Shown in pieces: positions 1-7,838 of a stretch of DNA of 64,000 nt (position 1 is the first letter of the stretch; each line of letters starts with the position of its first letter). The notes beneath the pieces were generated by a model. The model was not told the DNA's origin, did not search any database, and worked only from the letters and a program-made list of their open reading frames with translations. The DNA lies in contig NZ_JADDKQ010000010.1 in assembly GCF_016464425.1 (NCBI RefSeq), forward strand, positions 1 through 64,000. Reading direction: 5' to 3'. Origin of the DNA: Actinotalea solisilvae. GTDB lineage: Bacteria; Actinomycetota; Actinomycetes; Actinomycetales; Cellulomonadaceae. A program made the translations under genes and the position numbers.

Positions 1-206
1 CGGCTCGCGGTTCCCGACGGGCCGGTCCCGCGCGGCATCGGCGTCGGCCCGCCGCCCGGGGCGCTCGCGCGGCGGGCCGGGCGAGCCGCCTCGCGTGCGC
101 CGGCACCCGGGGCGGGCGTCGCGGACCCGCGCACCGACGTGCGGGGGCGGCCCGGCGTGCCGGGTCCGTCGGAGGCCCGGCGCCGCGTGCCGTCCGCGGG
201 GGTCAT
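1..206 (-). CDS. ftsI: Start of FtsI-type penicillin-binding protein (partial, cut by window edge)
   Basis: An open frame starts with ATG at 206 and overlaps the ftsL stop in an ATGA junction. It runs without a stop through the left edge, giving about 68 codons. The translation is very rich in Arg, Pro, Gly and Ala, as expected for the disordered cytoplasmic tail of actinobacterial FtsI. No membrane segment or transpeptidase motif is reached inside the window. The assignment rests on the position directly after mraZ, rsmH and ftsL, where ftsI is the usual next gene, and on the translationally coupled start. FtsI would cross-link septal peptidoglycan. The sequence itself is not diagnostic. Confidence 0.6.
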   Translation of the reverse strand, partial: MTPADGTRRRASDGPGTPGRPRTSVRGSATPAPGAGAREAARPARRASAPGGGPTPMPRGTGPSGTAS

Positions 207-640
207 CCGCCGGCTCCCGCCGGGACGGGGTCGCCGAGCACGGCGCCGTCGGCGAGGCGCAGGTAGGCCCCGTGCGTCGTCGGGACCATGCCGAGGGCGG
301 ACGCGGCGGCCGCGAGCTGCGCCGAGGACTCGGCGAGCCGCAGCTCCGTGGTGATCCGCTGCTGGACCTGGGCCGACTCGGCCAGCCGGGACTGCAGCGC
401 GAAGCGCTCGTACTCCCCCTGCGCCATCGACGTGTTGAGCAGCAGCGCGCCCAGCAGCGAGCCCGCGAGCAGCGCCATGCACGTCACGACGAACGGCGCG
501 CGCGTCCGCGCCTGCGCGGGGGCCCGGACGACCCGCAGCCGGGGCGGGACGTCGCGGCGCGGCGAGCCGGACGTCGAGGGGTCGCGCGACGGCCGTCCCG
601 GGCGCGCGACGGGGACGGCGGACTGCTGGACGGCGCTCAT
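203..640 (-). CDS. ftsL: FtsL-like septum-formation membrane protein
   Basis: This 145-residue bitopic protein has a basic, Pro/Arg-rich cytoplasmic tail (about 1-48), one membrane segment (about 50-70) and an Ala/Glu/Gln-rich heptad-like segment (about 73-115) able to form a coiled coil. That is the layout of FtsL/DivIC-type divisome proteins, which join FtsB and FtsQ to license septal synthesis by FtsW and FtsI. FtsL sequences are poorly conserved, so the call depends on architecture plus position between rsmH and ftsI. The ATG overlaps the rsmH stop (ATGA) and its own stop overlaps the next start, so translation is probably coupled along the operon. Confidence 0.8.
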   Translation of the reverse strand: MSAVQQSAVPVARPGRPSRDPSTSGSPRRDVPPRLRVVRAPAQARTRAPFVVTCMALLAGSLLGALLLNTSMAQGEYERFALQSRLAESAQVQQRITTELRLAESSAQLAAAASALGMVPTTHGAYLRLADGAVLGDPVPAGAGG

Positions 641-1641
641 GCGGCCCACCTCGGGGTGTGCTGGCGAAGGTGGTCGGGGGTCGGGCGCAGCCGCGCGGCG
701 GCGCGCAGGCGCACCGACGCGGACCGCGGGTTGGCGGCGAGCTCGGCGTCGTCGGCCTGCTCGGCGCCGCGCGTGAGCAGCTCGAGGTAGGGCCGGTGCG
801 TCGCCGGCTCGACGGGCAGGCCGGCAGGCGCGCTCGACGTCGCACCCCGGGCGAGCGCGCGCTTGACGATGCGGTCCTCGAGCGACTGGTAGGCCATGAC
901 CACGATCCGTCCGCCGACCGCCAGGCACTCGAGCGCTGCCGGCACCGTCCGCTCGAGCACCTCGAGCTCGTGGTTGACCTCGATGCGCAGCGCCTGGAAC
1001 GTGCGCTTGGCCGGGTTGCCGCCGGTGGCCCTCGCCGCGGCCGGGATGGCGGACCGGACGATGTCGACGAGCTCCGCGGTGCGCGCGAGCGGCGCGACGG
1101 CGCGGCGTGCCACCACGGTGCGCGCGATCCGCGGCGCGAAGCGCTCCTCGCCGTACTGGCGCAGGACCCGCACGAGGTCCGCCTCGGCGTAGGTGTTGAG
1201 CACGTCGGCCGCCGTCGGGCCCGTGCTCGGGTCCATGCGCATGTCGAGCGGGGCGTCGTGGGCGTAGGAGAAGCCGCGCTCGGCCTCGTCGAGCTGGAGC
1301 GAGGACACGCCCAGGTCGCCGAGCACGCCCTGCACGGGCCGCCCGACGACGTCCTGCACGACGTCGAGCACCTCGTCGTAGACCGCGTGCACGGGCGTGA
1401 ACCGGTCGCCGAACGGCGCGAGGCGCTCGCTCGCGAGCGCGATCGCCTGCCGGTCCCGGTCGAGGCCGACGACGCGCAGGTCCGCGAACCGCGCCAGGAG
1501 CGCCTCGGTGTGCCCGCCCATGCCGAGGGTGAGGTCGACGAGCACGGCGCCCGGCGCACCCACGGCGGGCGCGAGGAGCTCGACGCAGCGCTCGAGCAGG
1601 ACGGGGACGTGCCGGTCGGCCGTCGGGCGGTCCTGGCTCAT
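637..1641 (-). CDS. rsmH: 16S rRNA m4C1402 N4-methyltransferase RsmH (MraW)
   Basis: RsmH transfers a methyl group from S-adenosylmethionine to N4 of cytidine 1402 in the 16S rRNA decoding centre. The 334-residue protein has the family length. It shows the glycine-rich SAM motif [10 protein letters not shown] (about 35-44), the [15 protein letters not shown] segment (about 122-137), the [15 protein letters not shown] block and the C-terminal SLEDRIVK motif. The ATG is preceded by AGGAGGTGAG, a strong ribosome-binding site. It is the second gene of the mraZ cluster, separated from mraZ by 245 bases that contain a strong hairpin, and is coupled to ftsL by a 4-base overlap. Confidence 0.97.
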   Translation of the reverse strand: MSQDRPTADRHVPVLLERCVELLAPAVGAPGAVLVDLTLGMGGHTEALLARFADLRVVGLDRDRQAIALASERLAPFGDRFTPVHAVYDEVLDVVQDVVGRPVQGVLGDLGVSSLQLDEAERGFSYAHDAPLDMRMDPSTGPTAADVLNTYAEADLVRVLRQYGEERFAPRIARTVVARRAVAPLARTAELVDIVRSAIPAAARATGGNPAKRTFQALRIEVNHELEVLERTVPAALECLAVGGRIVVMAYQSLEDRIVKRALARGATSSAPAGLPVEPATHRPYLELLTRGAEQADDAELAANPRSASVRLRAAARLRPTPDHLRQHTPRWAA

Positions 1642-1772
1642 CTCACCTCCTGCTCCTGCTCGGGTTCCTGCTGCTCGGGTCCTGCTCGTCGTGCCGCCCC
1701 GTGGGGCCGTGTGGTCCGTCCCGGCGGGGCCGGGACGGCGGTGCTGGTCGGGAGGCCCTCCGCCGCCCGACC

Positions 1773-1835
1773 AGGTCTCCCTCCGCAGCCCCTCTGGCGC
1801 CGGGGAAGTGCGCCAGAGCGGGCGGGGAGAGACCT
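1773..1835 (-). other. Nested hairpin between mraZ and rsmH
   Basis: A perfect 9-bp inverted repeat (CTCTGGCGC at 1792-1800, GCGCCAGAG at 1810-1818) lies inside a second 7-bp pair (AGGTCTC at 1773-1779, GAGACCT at 1829-1835). The mraZ-rsmH transcript could fold here into a long two-part stem. No run of U follows it. It may attenuate or process the mRNA between the regulator gene and the enzyme gene; this is inference from base pairing only. Confidence 0.5.
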
Positions 1836-1886
1836 CGTCGTGCGGTGGCTGTCAGCGGGACGTCACCGGCACCGGGGTGCCCTCAC

Positions 1887-2366
1887 TCAGAAGGCACCGG
1901 GGAACACCTCCTCGGCCGTGTCCGCGTAGTGGCTGACCTGCTCCTCGAGGTACGTCTCCCAGGCCGTCGCGTCCCAGATCTCCACCCGCGTGCCCGCGCC
2001 GATGACGGCGACGTCGCGGTCGAGGCCCGCGTAGGTCCGCAGGCCCGCCGGGATGGACAGCCGGCCCTGCTTGTCCGGCACCTCGTCGTGCGCGCCCGAG
2101 AGGAAGACGCGCAGGTAGTCGCGGGCCTGCTTGCTCGTCACGGGGGCCTGGCGGATCTGGTCGTGCATGCGCCGGAACTCTTCGACGGGGAAGACGAACA
2201 GGCAGCGCTCCTGGCCGCGCGTGACGACGAGGCCGGACGCGAGCTGGGCGCGGAACTTGGCGGGAAGGATCAGCCGGCCCTTGTCGTCGAGGCGCGGCGT
2301 GTACGTGCCCAGGAAGGGGCTGTACGTGCCGTAGGAGCCGGGGCTCGGCGCGGACTCGTTCGCCAC
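1887..2366 (-). CDS. mraZ: Transcriptional regulator MraZ
   Basis: MraZ is the DNA-binding autoregulator at the head of the division and cell-wall cluster. The 159-residue protein contains two SpoVT/AbrB-type swapped-hairpin units, seen as [18 protein letters not shown] (about 22-39) and [16 protein letters not shown] (about 94-109). I chose the GTG at 2366 because GGAGGGAGG lies directly upstream (2371-2379). A longer reading to an ATG at 2468 would run through the promoter and operator repeats, so it is unlikely. The family binds direct repeats with a TGG core, and such repeats lie 50-75 bases upstream of this start. Confidence 0.95.
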   Translation of the reverse strand: MANESAPSPGSYGTYSPFLGTYTPRLDDKGRLILPAKFRAQLASGLVVTRGQERCLFVFPVEEFRRMHDQIRQAPVTSKQARDYLRVFLSGAHDEVPDKQGRLSIPAGLRTYAGLDRDVAVIGAGTRVEIWDATAWETYLEEQVSHYADTAEEVFPGAF

Positions 2367-2415
2367 GTCGCCTCCCTCCGTGCTCCCCCGGGCACGCCCA
2401 CCGCTCCCCAGGTGG

Positions 2416-2441
2416 CTCCACGGTACTCCACTTTCCTCCAC
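2416..2441 (-). promoter_or_regulatory. Triple MraZ-box-like direct repeat at the mraZ promoter
   Basis: Read on the minus strand, GTGGAG occurs three times at exact 10-bp spacing (plus-strand CTCCAC at 2416, 2426 and 2436). Known MraZ operators are likewise tandem TGG-core repeats with about one helical turn between units. The repeats overlap a possible mraZ promoter, with -35 TTGCTG (2447-2442), a 16-bp spacer and -10 TACCGT (2425-2420). Autorepression by MraZ is the natural reading. Confidence 0.75.
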
Positions 2442-2492
2442 CAGCAAGGGCAGCGAGCGGCGTTTCACCCGTTCGCGAGGGCATCACCGCAG

Positions 2493-2518
2493 GTGAGAGG
2501 CGGTGGAGGATCGTGGAG
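2493..2518 (+). promoter_or_regulatory. Plus-strand GTGGAG repeats, 10-bp spacing
   Basis: GTGGAG occurs at 2503 and 2513, with a degenerate GTGAGA at 2493, all in 10-bp register. They match the mraZ operator unit but face the opposite way, toward moxR. A role as extra MraZ sites is inferred from similarity only. Confidence 0.4.
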
Positions 2519-2629
2519 GGCCAGGGCTCCCGGCGCGCCGCGCGGCACCGACCCGCAGGCCCGGCGCACGCCCGGCGCCGCGGTCGGCGTGCGGGGGGCG
2601 CCCGGACCACGGCACCCGCCGCCGCGGGG

Positions 2630-2645
2630 GTGGAGCGAAGTGGGG
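2630..2645 (+). promoter_or_regulatory. Second plus-strand TGG repeat pair
   Basis: GTGGAG at 2630 is followed by GTGGGG at 2640, again 10 bp apart and on the moxR strand, about 110 bp before the possible moxR -10. The surrounding sequence is extremely G-rich, so chance occurrence cannot be excluded. The rest of 2520-2756 shows no coding potential I can support. Confidence 0.3.
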
Positions 2646-2756
2646 GGCGCCGGGGGCGCGTCCTCGGGCACCGTCCCGACGCCCCTCCGCCGCGCCGCCC
2701 GCGGCGTCGCGACGGGCCCGCCCGTCCGGGCGTCGCCCCCGCGCCGCCCGGTCACC

Positions 2757-2762
2757 TACGCT
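2757..2762 (+). promoter_or_regulatory. Possible -10 element for moxR operon
   Basis: TACGCT fits TANNNT and lies 27 bases before the moxR ATG. It leaves room for a short leader carrying GAAGGGG (2779-2785) as a weak ribosome-binding site. No clear -35 is visible. Confidence 0.35.
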
Positions 2763-2789
2763 TCGACCAGTCCGGACGAAGGGGTCGCC

Positions 2790-3788
2790 ATGCACGCACT
2801 GCCGACAGCACGCGAGGTCGACGACCTCGCCACGACCTCCCAGCGGATCCGCACGGCCATGGAGACCGTGATCACGGGTCGCCCGGACCTCGTGCGGCTC
2901 ACGGTCGCGGTGCTGCTGGCCGAGGGGCACGTGCTCCTCGAGGACGTCCCCGGCGTGGGCAAGACGACGCTCGCCAAGACCCTCGCGCGCTCGGTCGACT
3001 GCTCCGTGGGCCGCATCCAGTTCACGCCCGACCTGCTGCCGAGCGACCTCACCGGCGTGACGATCTACCGCCAGGAGCAGCACGAGTTCGAGTTCCGGCC
3101 CGGGCCCGTGTTCGCCAACGTCGTCATCGGCGACGAGATCAACCGGGCCTCGCCCAAGACGCAGTCCGCCCTCCTCGAGTGCATGCAGGAGGGGCAGACG
3201 ACGATCGACGGCACGACGTACCAGCTGCCGCGGCCGTTCCTCGTCATCGCCACGCAGAACCCCATCGAGATGGAGGGCACCTACGCCCTGCCCGAGGCCC
3301 AGCGGGACCGCTTCATGGCGCGCCTGAGCGTGGGCTACCCCTCGCGGTCCGCCGAGGTCGAGATGCTCGACCGGCAGGAGGCGGTCGACCCCCTCGCCCA
3401 CCTCACGCCGGTCGCCACGATCGCCGAGCTCTCGTCGATGATCGACGTCGCGCGCCGGCTCTACGCCGCTCCCGGCATCAAGCAGTACGTCGTGGACCTC
3501 GCGGACGCGACGCGCAACGACCCGATGCTGCGCCTGGGCGCGTCGCCGCGCGCGGCGATCCAGCTGCTGAGGGCGGCCAAGGCGTCGGCCGCGATGGCGG
3601 GCCGCGACCACGTGCTACCCGACGACGTCCAGGAGCTCGCCGCCCCGGTCCTCGTCCACCGCCTGCTCGCGAGCACCGACGCGCGCCTGTCCGGCCGCAG
3701 CGTCGAGGAGACCCTCGAGGCGATCCTCGCGCGGACCCGGCTGCCGGCGTCCCGCGCGAGCGCGCCGGACCGCCGCGCGATCGGCTGA
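2790..3788 (+). CDS. MoxR-family AAA+ ATPase
   Basis: The 332-residue protein is an AAA+ ATPase of the MoxR/RavA group. Walker A is VPGVGKTT (53-60), Walker B is VVIGDEINRA (111-120), followed by the PKTQSALLECMQEGQ block, the sensor-like ATQNPIEMEGTYALPEAQRDRF stretch, and a C-terminal helical lid. MoxR proteins act as chaperones that mature or insert partner proteins, often the neighbouring DUF58 protein. I start at ATG 2790 because homology begins there; upstream codons are low-complexity G+C-rich sequence. It begins a three-gene unit with the DUF58 and transglutaminase genes, divergent from mraZ. Confidence 0.93.
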   Translation: MHALPTAREVDDLATTSQRIRTAMETVITGRPDLVRLTVAVLLAEGHVLLEDVPGVGKTTLAKTLARSVDCSVGRIQFTPDLLPSDLTGVTIYRQEQHEFEFRPGPVFANVVIGDEINRASPKTQSALLECMQEGQTTIDGTTYQLPRPFLVIATQNPIEMEGTYALPEAQRDRFMARLSVGYPSRSAEVEMLDRQEAVDPLAHLTPVATIAELSSMIDVARRLYAAPGIKQYVVDLADATRNDPMLRLGASPRAAIQLLRAAKASAAMAGRDHVLPDDVQELAAPVLVHRLLASTDARLSGRSVEETLEAILARTRLPASRASAPDRRAIG

Positions 3789-3791
3789 CCC

Positions 3792-5069
3792 GTGCGTGAC
3801 GCGCTGCGCGGGGTGCGCCCGACGGCGCGCGGCGTCGCGCTGGCCGGGCTCGGCCTCGTGACCGTCGTCACGGGCACCCTCACCGGGGTGCGGATCGTCA
3901 CGCAGGTCGGCGCGCTGCTGCTGCTCGTCGTGGTCGTCGCCGTCACGTGGCTCGCGGTCGAGGCGCGGGCGCAGGACCGCGGCGGGCTGCGCCTCGTGCG
4001 ACGCGTCGCGCCGCACCCGGTCACGGTCGGCGAGGCGGCGGTCGTCCGGGTCGAGCTGACGTCCGCGGGCGGGGCGCACCGGCTCGACCGGCTCCAGATC
4101 GCCGAGCGCGCCGCGCGCGAGCTGTCGGGGCCCACGGCGCTGCGGGCCCGCGTCCAGCGCTCCGCGGGCCGGCTCGCCCTCACCTACCCGGTCGACCCGC
4201 AGCGGCGCGGTCGCTGGCCCGTCGGCCCGCTCGAGGTCCAGCGGCGCGACCTGTTCGGCGTGGCGCGGTGGTCGGGCTCCCTGGGCGACCCCATGCTCGT
4301 CGCGGTGCGCCCGGCGATCGCCCACCTCGGCACGTCGAACGCGGCGGCGTCCACGGACGTCGACCGGCTCTCCCTCGGCGCCCGCACCCCCGCGGCCGAC
4401 GACGCGTCGCTGCGCGACTACCGCTCGGGCGACGACCTGCGACGCGTCCACTGGCGCAGCAGTGCCCGGCGGGGGCAGCTCATGGTGCGCCAGGACGAGC
4501 GTGCCGGCCGCCGGCCCGCGAGCGTCCTGCTCGACCTGCCGCAGGAGGACGCCGCCGCCGAGTGGTCGATCTCCGTCGGCGCGTCGATCGCCATGGCCCT
4601 GCTCGCGGGCGGGCACCACGTGCGGCTGCTCGGTGGCGACGTCCTCGGCGCGGGGCCCGACCACCACCGCTCCGACGGCGACGGCGCCGGCGCCGACGCG
4701 CTGCTCGACCAGACGGTCGACCTCACCCGGCCGTCGAACCTCGGCACCCGGACGGCCTGGCTGCGCACCGCCGTGGACACCCTCGGCGCGCAGGGCGGCG
4801 GCGCCGAGCTCGTCTTCGCGGTCGTCGGCGCGCTCGAGCCGGACGCCCTCGCGTCGCTCGCGCGCGTGGGTGATGCGAACATGGGCTGGGCCATGGTGCG
4901 GACGGGCCACGGCGGCGAGGATGAGCCCATGTCCGCCGACGAGGCGAGGACCCTGCGCGCGCTGCGGCGCGCGGGCTGGACGGCGTGCGCCGTCCGGCCG
5001 GGCGAGGACGTCGCCGTCTGCTGGCACCGCCTGCTCGACTCCGACGAGCGCGTCGGGGTGGGCCGGTGA
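3792..5069 (+). CDS. DUF58 domain membrane protein
   Basis: This 425-residue protein begins with GTG three bases after the moxR stop. Two hydrophobic segments near the N terminus (about 14-33 and 40-58) anchor it. The soluble part contains the DUF58 signature SLRDYRSGDDLRRVHWRSSARRGQLMVRQDE (about 205-235). DUF58 proteins are widely encoded beside MoxR ATPases and transglutaminases, and some resemble von Willebrand factor A folds. The precise function is unknown, but a MoxR-assisted membrane complex is likely. Its stop overlaps the GTG start of the next gene (GTGA). Confidence 0.9.
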   Translation: MRDALRGVRPTARGVALAGLGLVTVVTGTLTGVRIVTQVGALLLLVVVVAVTWLAVEARAQDRGGLRLVRRVAPHPVTVGEAAVVRVELTSAGGAHRLDRLQIAERAARELSGPTALRARVQRSAGRLALTYPVDPQRRGRWPVGPLEVQRRDLFGVARWSGSLGDPMLVAVRPAIAHLGTSNAAASTDVDRLSLGARTPAADDASLRDYRSGDDLRRVHWRSSARRGQLMVRQDERAGRRPASVLLDLPQEDAAAEWSISVGASIAMALLAGGHHVRLLGGDVLGAGPDHHRSDGDGAGADALLDQTVDLTRPSNLGTRTAWLRTAVDTLGAQGGGAELVFAVVGALEPDALASLARVGDANMGWAMVRTGHGGEDEPMSADEARTLRALRRAGWTACAVRPGEDVAVCWHRLLDSDERVGVGR

Positions 5070-7282
5070 ACGGCGTCGCGGCCGTCGGCGGGCGGCAGGC
5101 GTGGGTCGGCGCGGCCCTCGTCGCCCTCGCGACAACGGTCGGCACGTGGACCATGACCGGTCTGCTCGCGCCGGGGCCCTGGCGCGCCGTCAGCGCGCTC
5201 GTCGTCGTGCTGGTCGCGGGGGTCGTCGCGGTCGCCCGGGCGGTCGGCCGCGCGCGGCTCGCGCCGTCGGGCTGGGGCCTGGCCACCGGCGTCGTCGTGC
5301 TCGTCTCGCTCTACGGCGGGACGGGGACCACGCCCGGCCTTCCGCTGCCGACCCCGGACACGCTCGACCGCCTCGTGCGCCTCGCGCGCAGCGGGGTCGA
5401 CGCGATCGTCGAGGGGCGCATCCCCGTCGAGCCCTCACGCGGGCTCGAGCTGCTGGTGGTCGCGGGCGCGACGGCGGTCGTCCTCGCGACCGACCTGCTC
5501 GCCCTCGGGCTCGGGCGCGCCGGCCTCGCGGGACTCCCCCTGCTCGGCGTGTGGCTGCCCACGATCCTGTTCGAGCGGGACCCCGGCGTGGTGCTCATGG
5601 TGCTCGGCGGGGTCACCTACCTCATGCTCCTGAGCCTCACGCGGCCCCGCACGCGACGGACCGCGACCGAGTCCCGGGACGCGCTGCCGGCGCTCGCCGC
5701 GGCCGTCGTCGTCTGCGTCCTCGCGCTCGCGTCGGGCCCCGTGGCCTCGGCGCTGCCGTTCTTCGGCTCGGTCCGCCTACCCGGGTCGTGGGGTCCCGCG
5801 GGCATCGACGGGCCCCTGCGCCTGTCGACCGACCTGGACATGCGCTCGAGCCTCGGTCAGCGGTCCGACCGTCCCGTGCTCACGTACACCACCGACGCCC
5901 CGTCGGTCGGGCCCCTGCGCATGTACACGATGAGCGACTTCGACGGCCGGGAGTGGCACCGGGGCGACACCCCGGCCGCACCCGAGGACCTGGCCGCGAC
6001 CGACGGCGTCCTGTGGCCGCAGGACGCGGGCTCGCCGCCGCCCGAGGAGCTCTCCCGCCTCAGCGTCCGGGTCGGCGAGCTCTCCCAGGACCGGCTGCCC
6101 ATCCCGACCGAGCCGCGCGCGGTCGACGTCGCCGGCACGTGGCTCTACGACCCGCTGCGCGACGAGGTCGTCGGGTCCCGGTCGACGTCGACGCGCGGCC
6201 TCTCCTACGAGGTCACGATCGCGGCGCGCGACCTCAGCCCCGACGCGCTGCGGCAGGACGAGGCCGCGGGGGTCGCGTCCGACGACCCGACGCTCGTGCT
6301 GCCCGACTCCCCGTTCGCGGCCGAGATCCGGGCGCTCGCCGCCGAGCTCACCGCGGACGCGACGACGACGTACGACCAGGCGCTCGCGCTGCAGTCCTAC
6401 TTCCGTGACATCCGCAACTTCCGCTACGACACCGAGCTGCCCCCGCCCGAGACCGACGACGCGGTGTGGGACTTCCTCACGCAGAAGAGCGGGTACTGCG
6501 TCCAGTTCGCGACCGGCATGACCGTCATGGCCAGGGCCCTGGGCATCCCCGCACGGCTCGCCGTCGGGTTCCTGCCCGGGTCGCCGAGCACCGAGGTGCG
6601 CGGGGAGTTCGTGGTGTCGGGGCGCCAGGCGCACGCGTGGCCCGAGCTGTACTTCGCCGACGCCGGCTGGGTGCGCTTCGAGCCGACGCCCGCCGTCCAG
6701 ACCGGCGCGCCGCCCGTCTACGCGGACCCGTTCGCGGGCCTCCCGGTCACGCCCGAGGAGCAGGCCGCGACGCAGAGCGCAGCACCGTCGCTCTCACCGG
6801 GCGCGGTCGCGCCCCAGCAGCAGCAGCAGGGCGGCGGCGGCCAGGTGGGCATCGGGTCGGCCACCGTCCCGACCTGGCTGGTGCTCGCCGGGGCGGGCCT
6901 CGTCCTCGTCCTGGCCGCGGCCACGGTGCTCGCGCTGCGGGCCCGCCGCCGGCGGCGGCACCCGCGGCTGCCGACCGACCCCGAGGGGTGGTGGGGGCAC
7001 CTGCGCGCGCAGCTCACCGAGGCCGGCGTGACGTGGAGCGACGCGATGACCCCGCGCCAGGTGGGCGACCTGCTCCGTGAGCGGGTCGAGCGCTCCGACC
7101 GCGACCCCCTCGAGCGCGCCGAGGCCCTCGAGGCGCTCGGGCGGCTCGTCGCGACCGTCGAGTCGACGCGCTACGCCCCCGCCCCGGGCGTCTGGGACGT
7201 CGAGGAGCTCCAGGGCTGGGTCGAGGCCGTGCACCGGGTGTTCGTGCCCCAGCCGGAGCGGGAGACCGTCAGCGCACGCTGA
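5066..7282 (+). CDS. Multi-pass membrane transglutaminase-like protein
   Basis: The 738-residue protein has several N-terminal membrane segments in residues 10-230, an extracytoplasmic transglutaminase-like domain, a Gln/Gly-rich linker, a C-terminal membrane helix (about 600-620) and a DUF4129-like cytoplasmic tail. The papain-like triad is visible as Cys in SGYCVQFATG (about 478), His in GRQAHAWPE (about 523) and Asp in FADAGW (about 532). It could act as a protease or acyltransferase at the cell surface; the substrate is unknown. The GTG overlaps the DUF58 stop, so the moxR, DUF58 and transglutaminase genes form one translationally coupled operon. Confidence 0.92.
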   Translation: MNGVAAVGGRQAWVGAALVALATTVGTWTMTGLLAPGPWRAVSALVVVLVAGVVAVARAVGRARLAPSGWGLATGVVVLVSLYGGTGTTPGLPLPTPDTLDRLVRLARSGVDAIVEGRIPVEPSRGLELLVVAGATAVVLATDLLALGLGRAGLAGLPLLGVWLPTILFERDPGVVLMVLGGVTYLMLLSLTRPRTRRTATESRDALPALAAAVVVCVLALASGPVASALPFFGSVRLPGSWGPAGIDGPLRLSTDLDMRSSLGQRSDRPVLTYTTDAPSVGPLRMYTMSDFDGREWHRGDTPAAPEDLAATDGVLWPQDAGSPPPEELSRLSVRVGELSQDRLPIPTEPRAVDVAGTWLYDPLRDEVVGSRSTSTRGLSYEVTIAARDLSPDALRQDEAAGVASDDPTLVLPDSPFAAEIRALAAELTADATTTYDQALALQSYFRDIRNFRYDTELPPPETDDAVWDFLTQKSGYCVQFATGMTVMARALGIPARLAVGFLPGSPSTEVRGEFVVSGRQAHAWPELYFADAGWVRFEPTPAVQTGAPPVYADPFAGLPVTPEEQAATQSAAPSLSPGAVAPQQQQQGGGGQVGIGSATVPTWLVLAGAGLVLVLAAATVLALRARRRRRHPRLPTDPEGWWGHLRAQLTEAGVTWSDAMTPRQVGDLLRERVERSDRDPLERAEALEALGRLVATVESTRYAPAPGVWDVEELQGWVEAVHRVFVPQPERETVSAR

Positions 7283-7302
7283 GGCCTCGTGCTGCGGACC
7301 GA

Positions 7303-7370
7303 CCCTCAGGCATCACCCTCAGGCGTCGCCCCCGAGGCATCGTCCGGGCGCCGACCCGAGGCATCGCCCC
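7303..7370 (+). repeat. Imperfect short repeats in a convergent intergenic gap
   Basis: Four copies of an AGGCATC-like core (7308, 7321, 7335, 7359; the second reads AGGCGTC), each flanked by C-rich sequence, fill the gap between the transglutaminase gene and the convergent DUF3040 gene. Spacing is irregular (13, 14 and 24 bp). No clear hairpin terminator is seen. Function unknown. Confidence 0.4.
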
Positions 7371-7411
7371 GGGCTGGGGCTGGCCGAACCGGTGCGGGCC
7401 GTGCGAGCGGG

Positions 7412-7801
7412 TCAGCGACCGCGCTCGTCGCGCCGGCGGTCCCAGCGCTGCTCGAAGCGCGCGATGAAGCCGGGCGAGGTGCTGCGTCCCTTGGGTCGCG
7501 GGCGCGTGGCGCCGTTCTCCATGACGATCCCCGCCGGTCCCTTGCGACGCGGCGGGGAGAACGCGAGGACGACCGAGGCGAACATCGCGACGAACCCCAG
7601 GACCCCGACGAGCGGCTGGCTCGTGGCCGCGCCGATGACGAGAACCGTGAGGCCGGCGACGGCGCCGGCCCCGGTGAGCAGCCATCGCTTGACCGTCCGC
7701 GTGCCACCGCCCTGGAAGGTGTTCACCAGCTTGGGGTCGTCAGACGTGAGCTGACGCTCCATCTGCTCCAGTACGCGCTGCTCGTACTCGGACAGAGGCA
7801 T
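7412..7801 (-). CDS. DUF3040 membrane protein
   Basis: This 129-residue protein begins MPLSEYEQRVLEQMERQL, the hallmark start of the actinobacterial DUF3040 family. Two hydrophobic segments follow (about 41-60 and 62-82), then a basic tail rich in Arg. The function of the family is unknown. ATG at 7801 is the natural start, with GGAGG-like purines just upstream (GCGGAGGTAGCG on the minus strand). The gene lies 37 bases downstream of dinB on the same strand and may be co-transcribed with it. Confidence 0.9.
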   Translation of the reverse strand: MPLSEYEQRVLEQMERQLTSDDPKLVNTFQGGGTRTVKRWLLTGAGAVAGLTVLVIGAATSQPLVGVLGFVAMFASVVLAFSPPRRKGPAGIVMENGATRPRPKGRSTSPGFIARFEQRWDRRRDERGR

Positions 7802-7838
7802 CGCTACCTCCGCGCTGCCGGTGGGACGGGGACAGGAC

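Noticed and set aside
2468..2468. Upstream ATG as the mraZ start
   Set aside because: It would translate the promoter and operator repeats; the GTG at 2366 has a GGAGGGAGG site and fits the family length.
7303..7370. CRISPR-like array
   Set aside because: Units are 7-15 bp with irregular 13-24 bp spacing and no cas genes; not a CRISPR.
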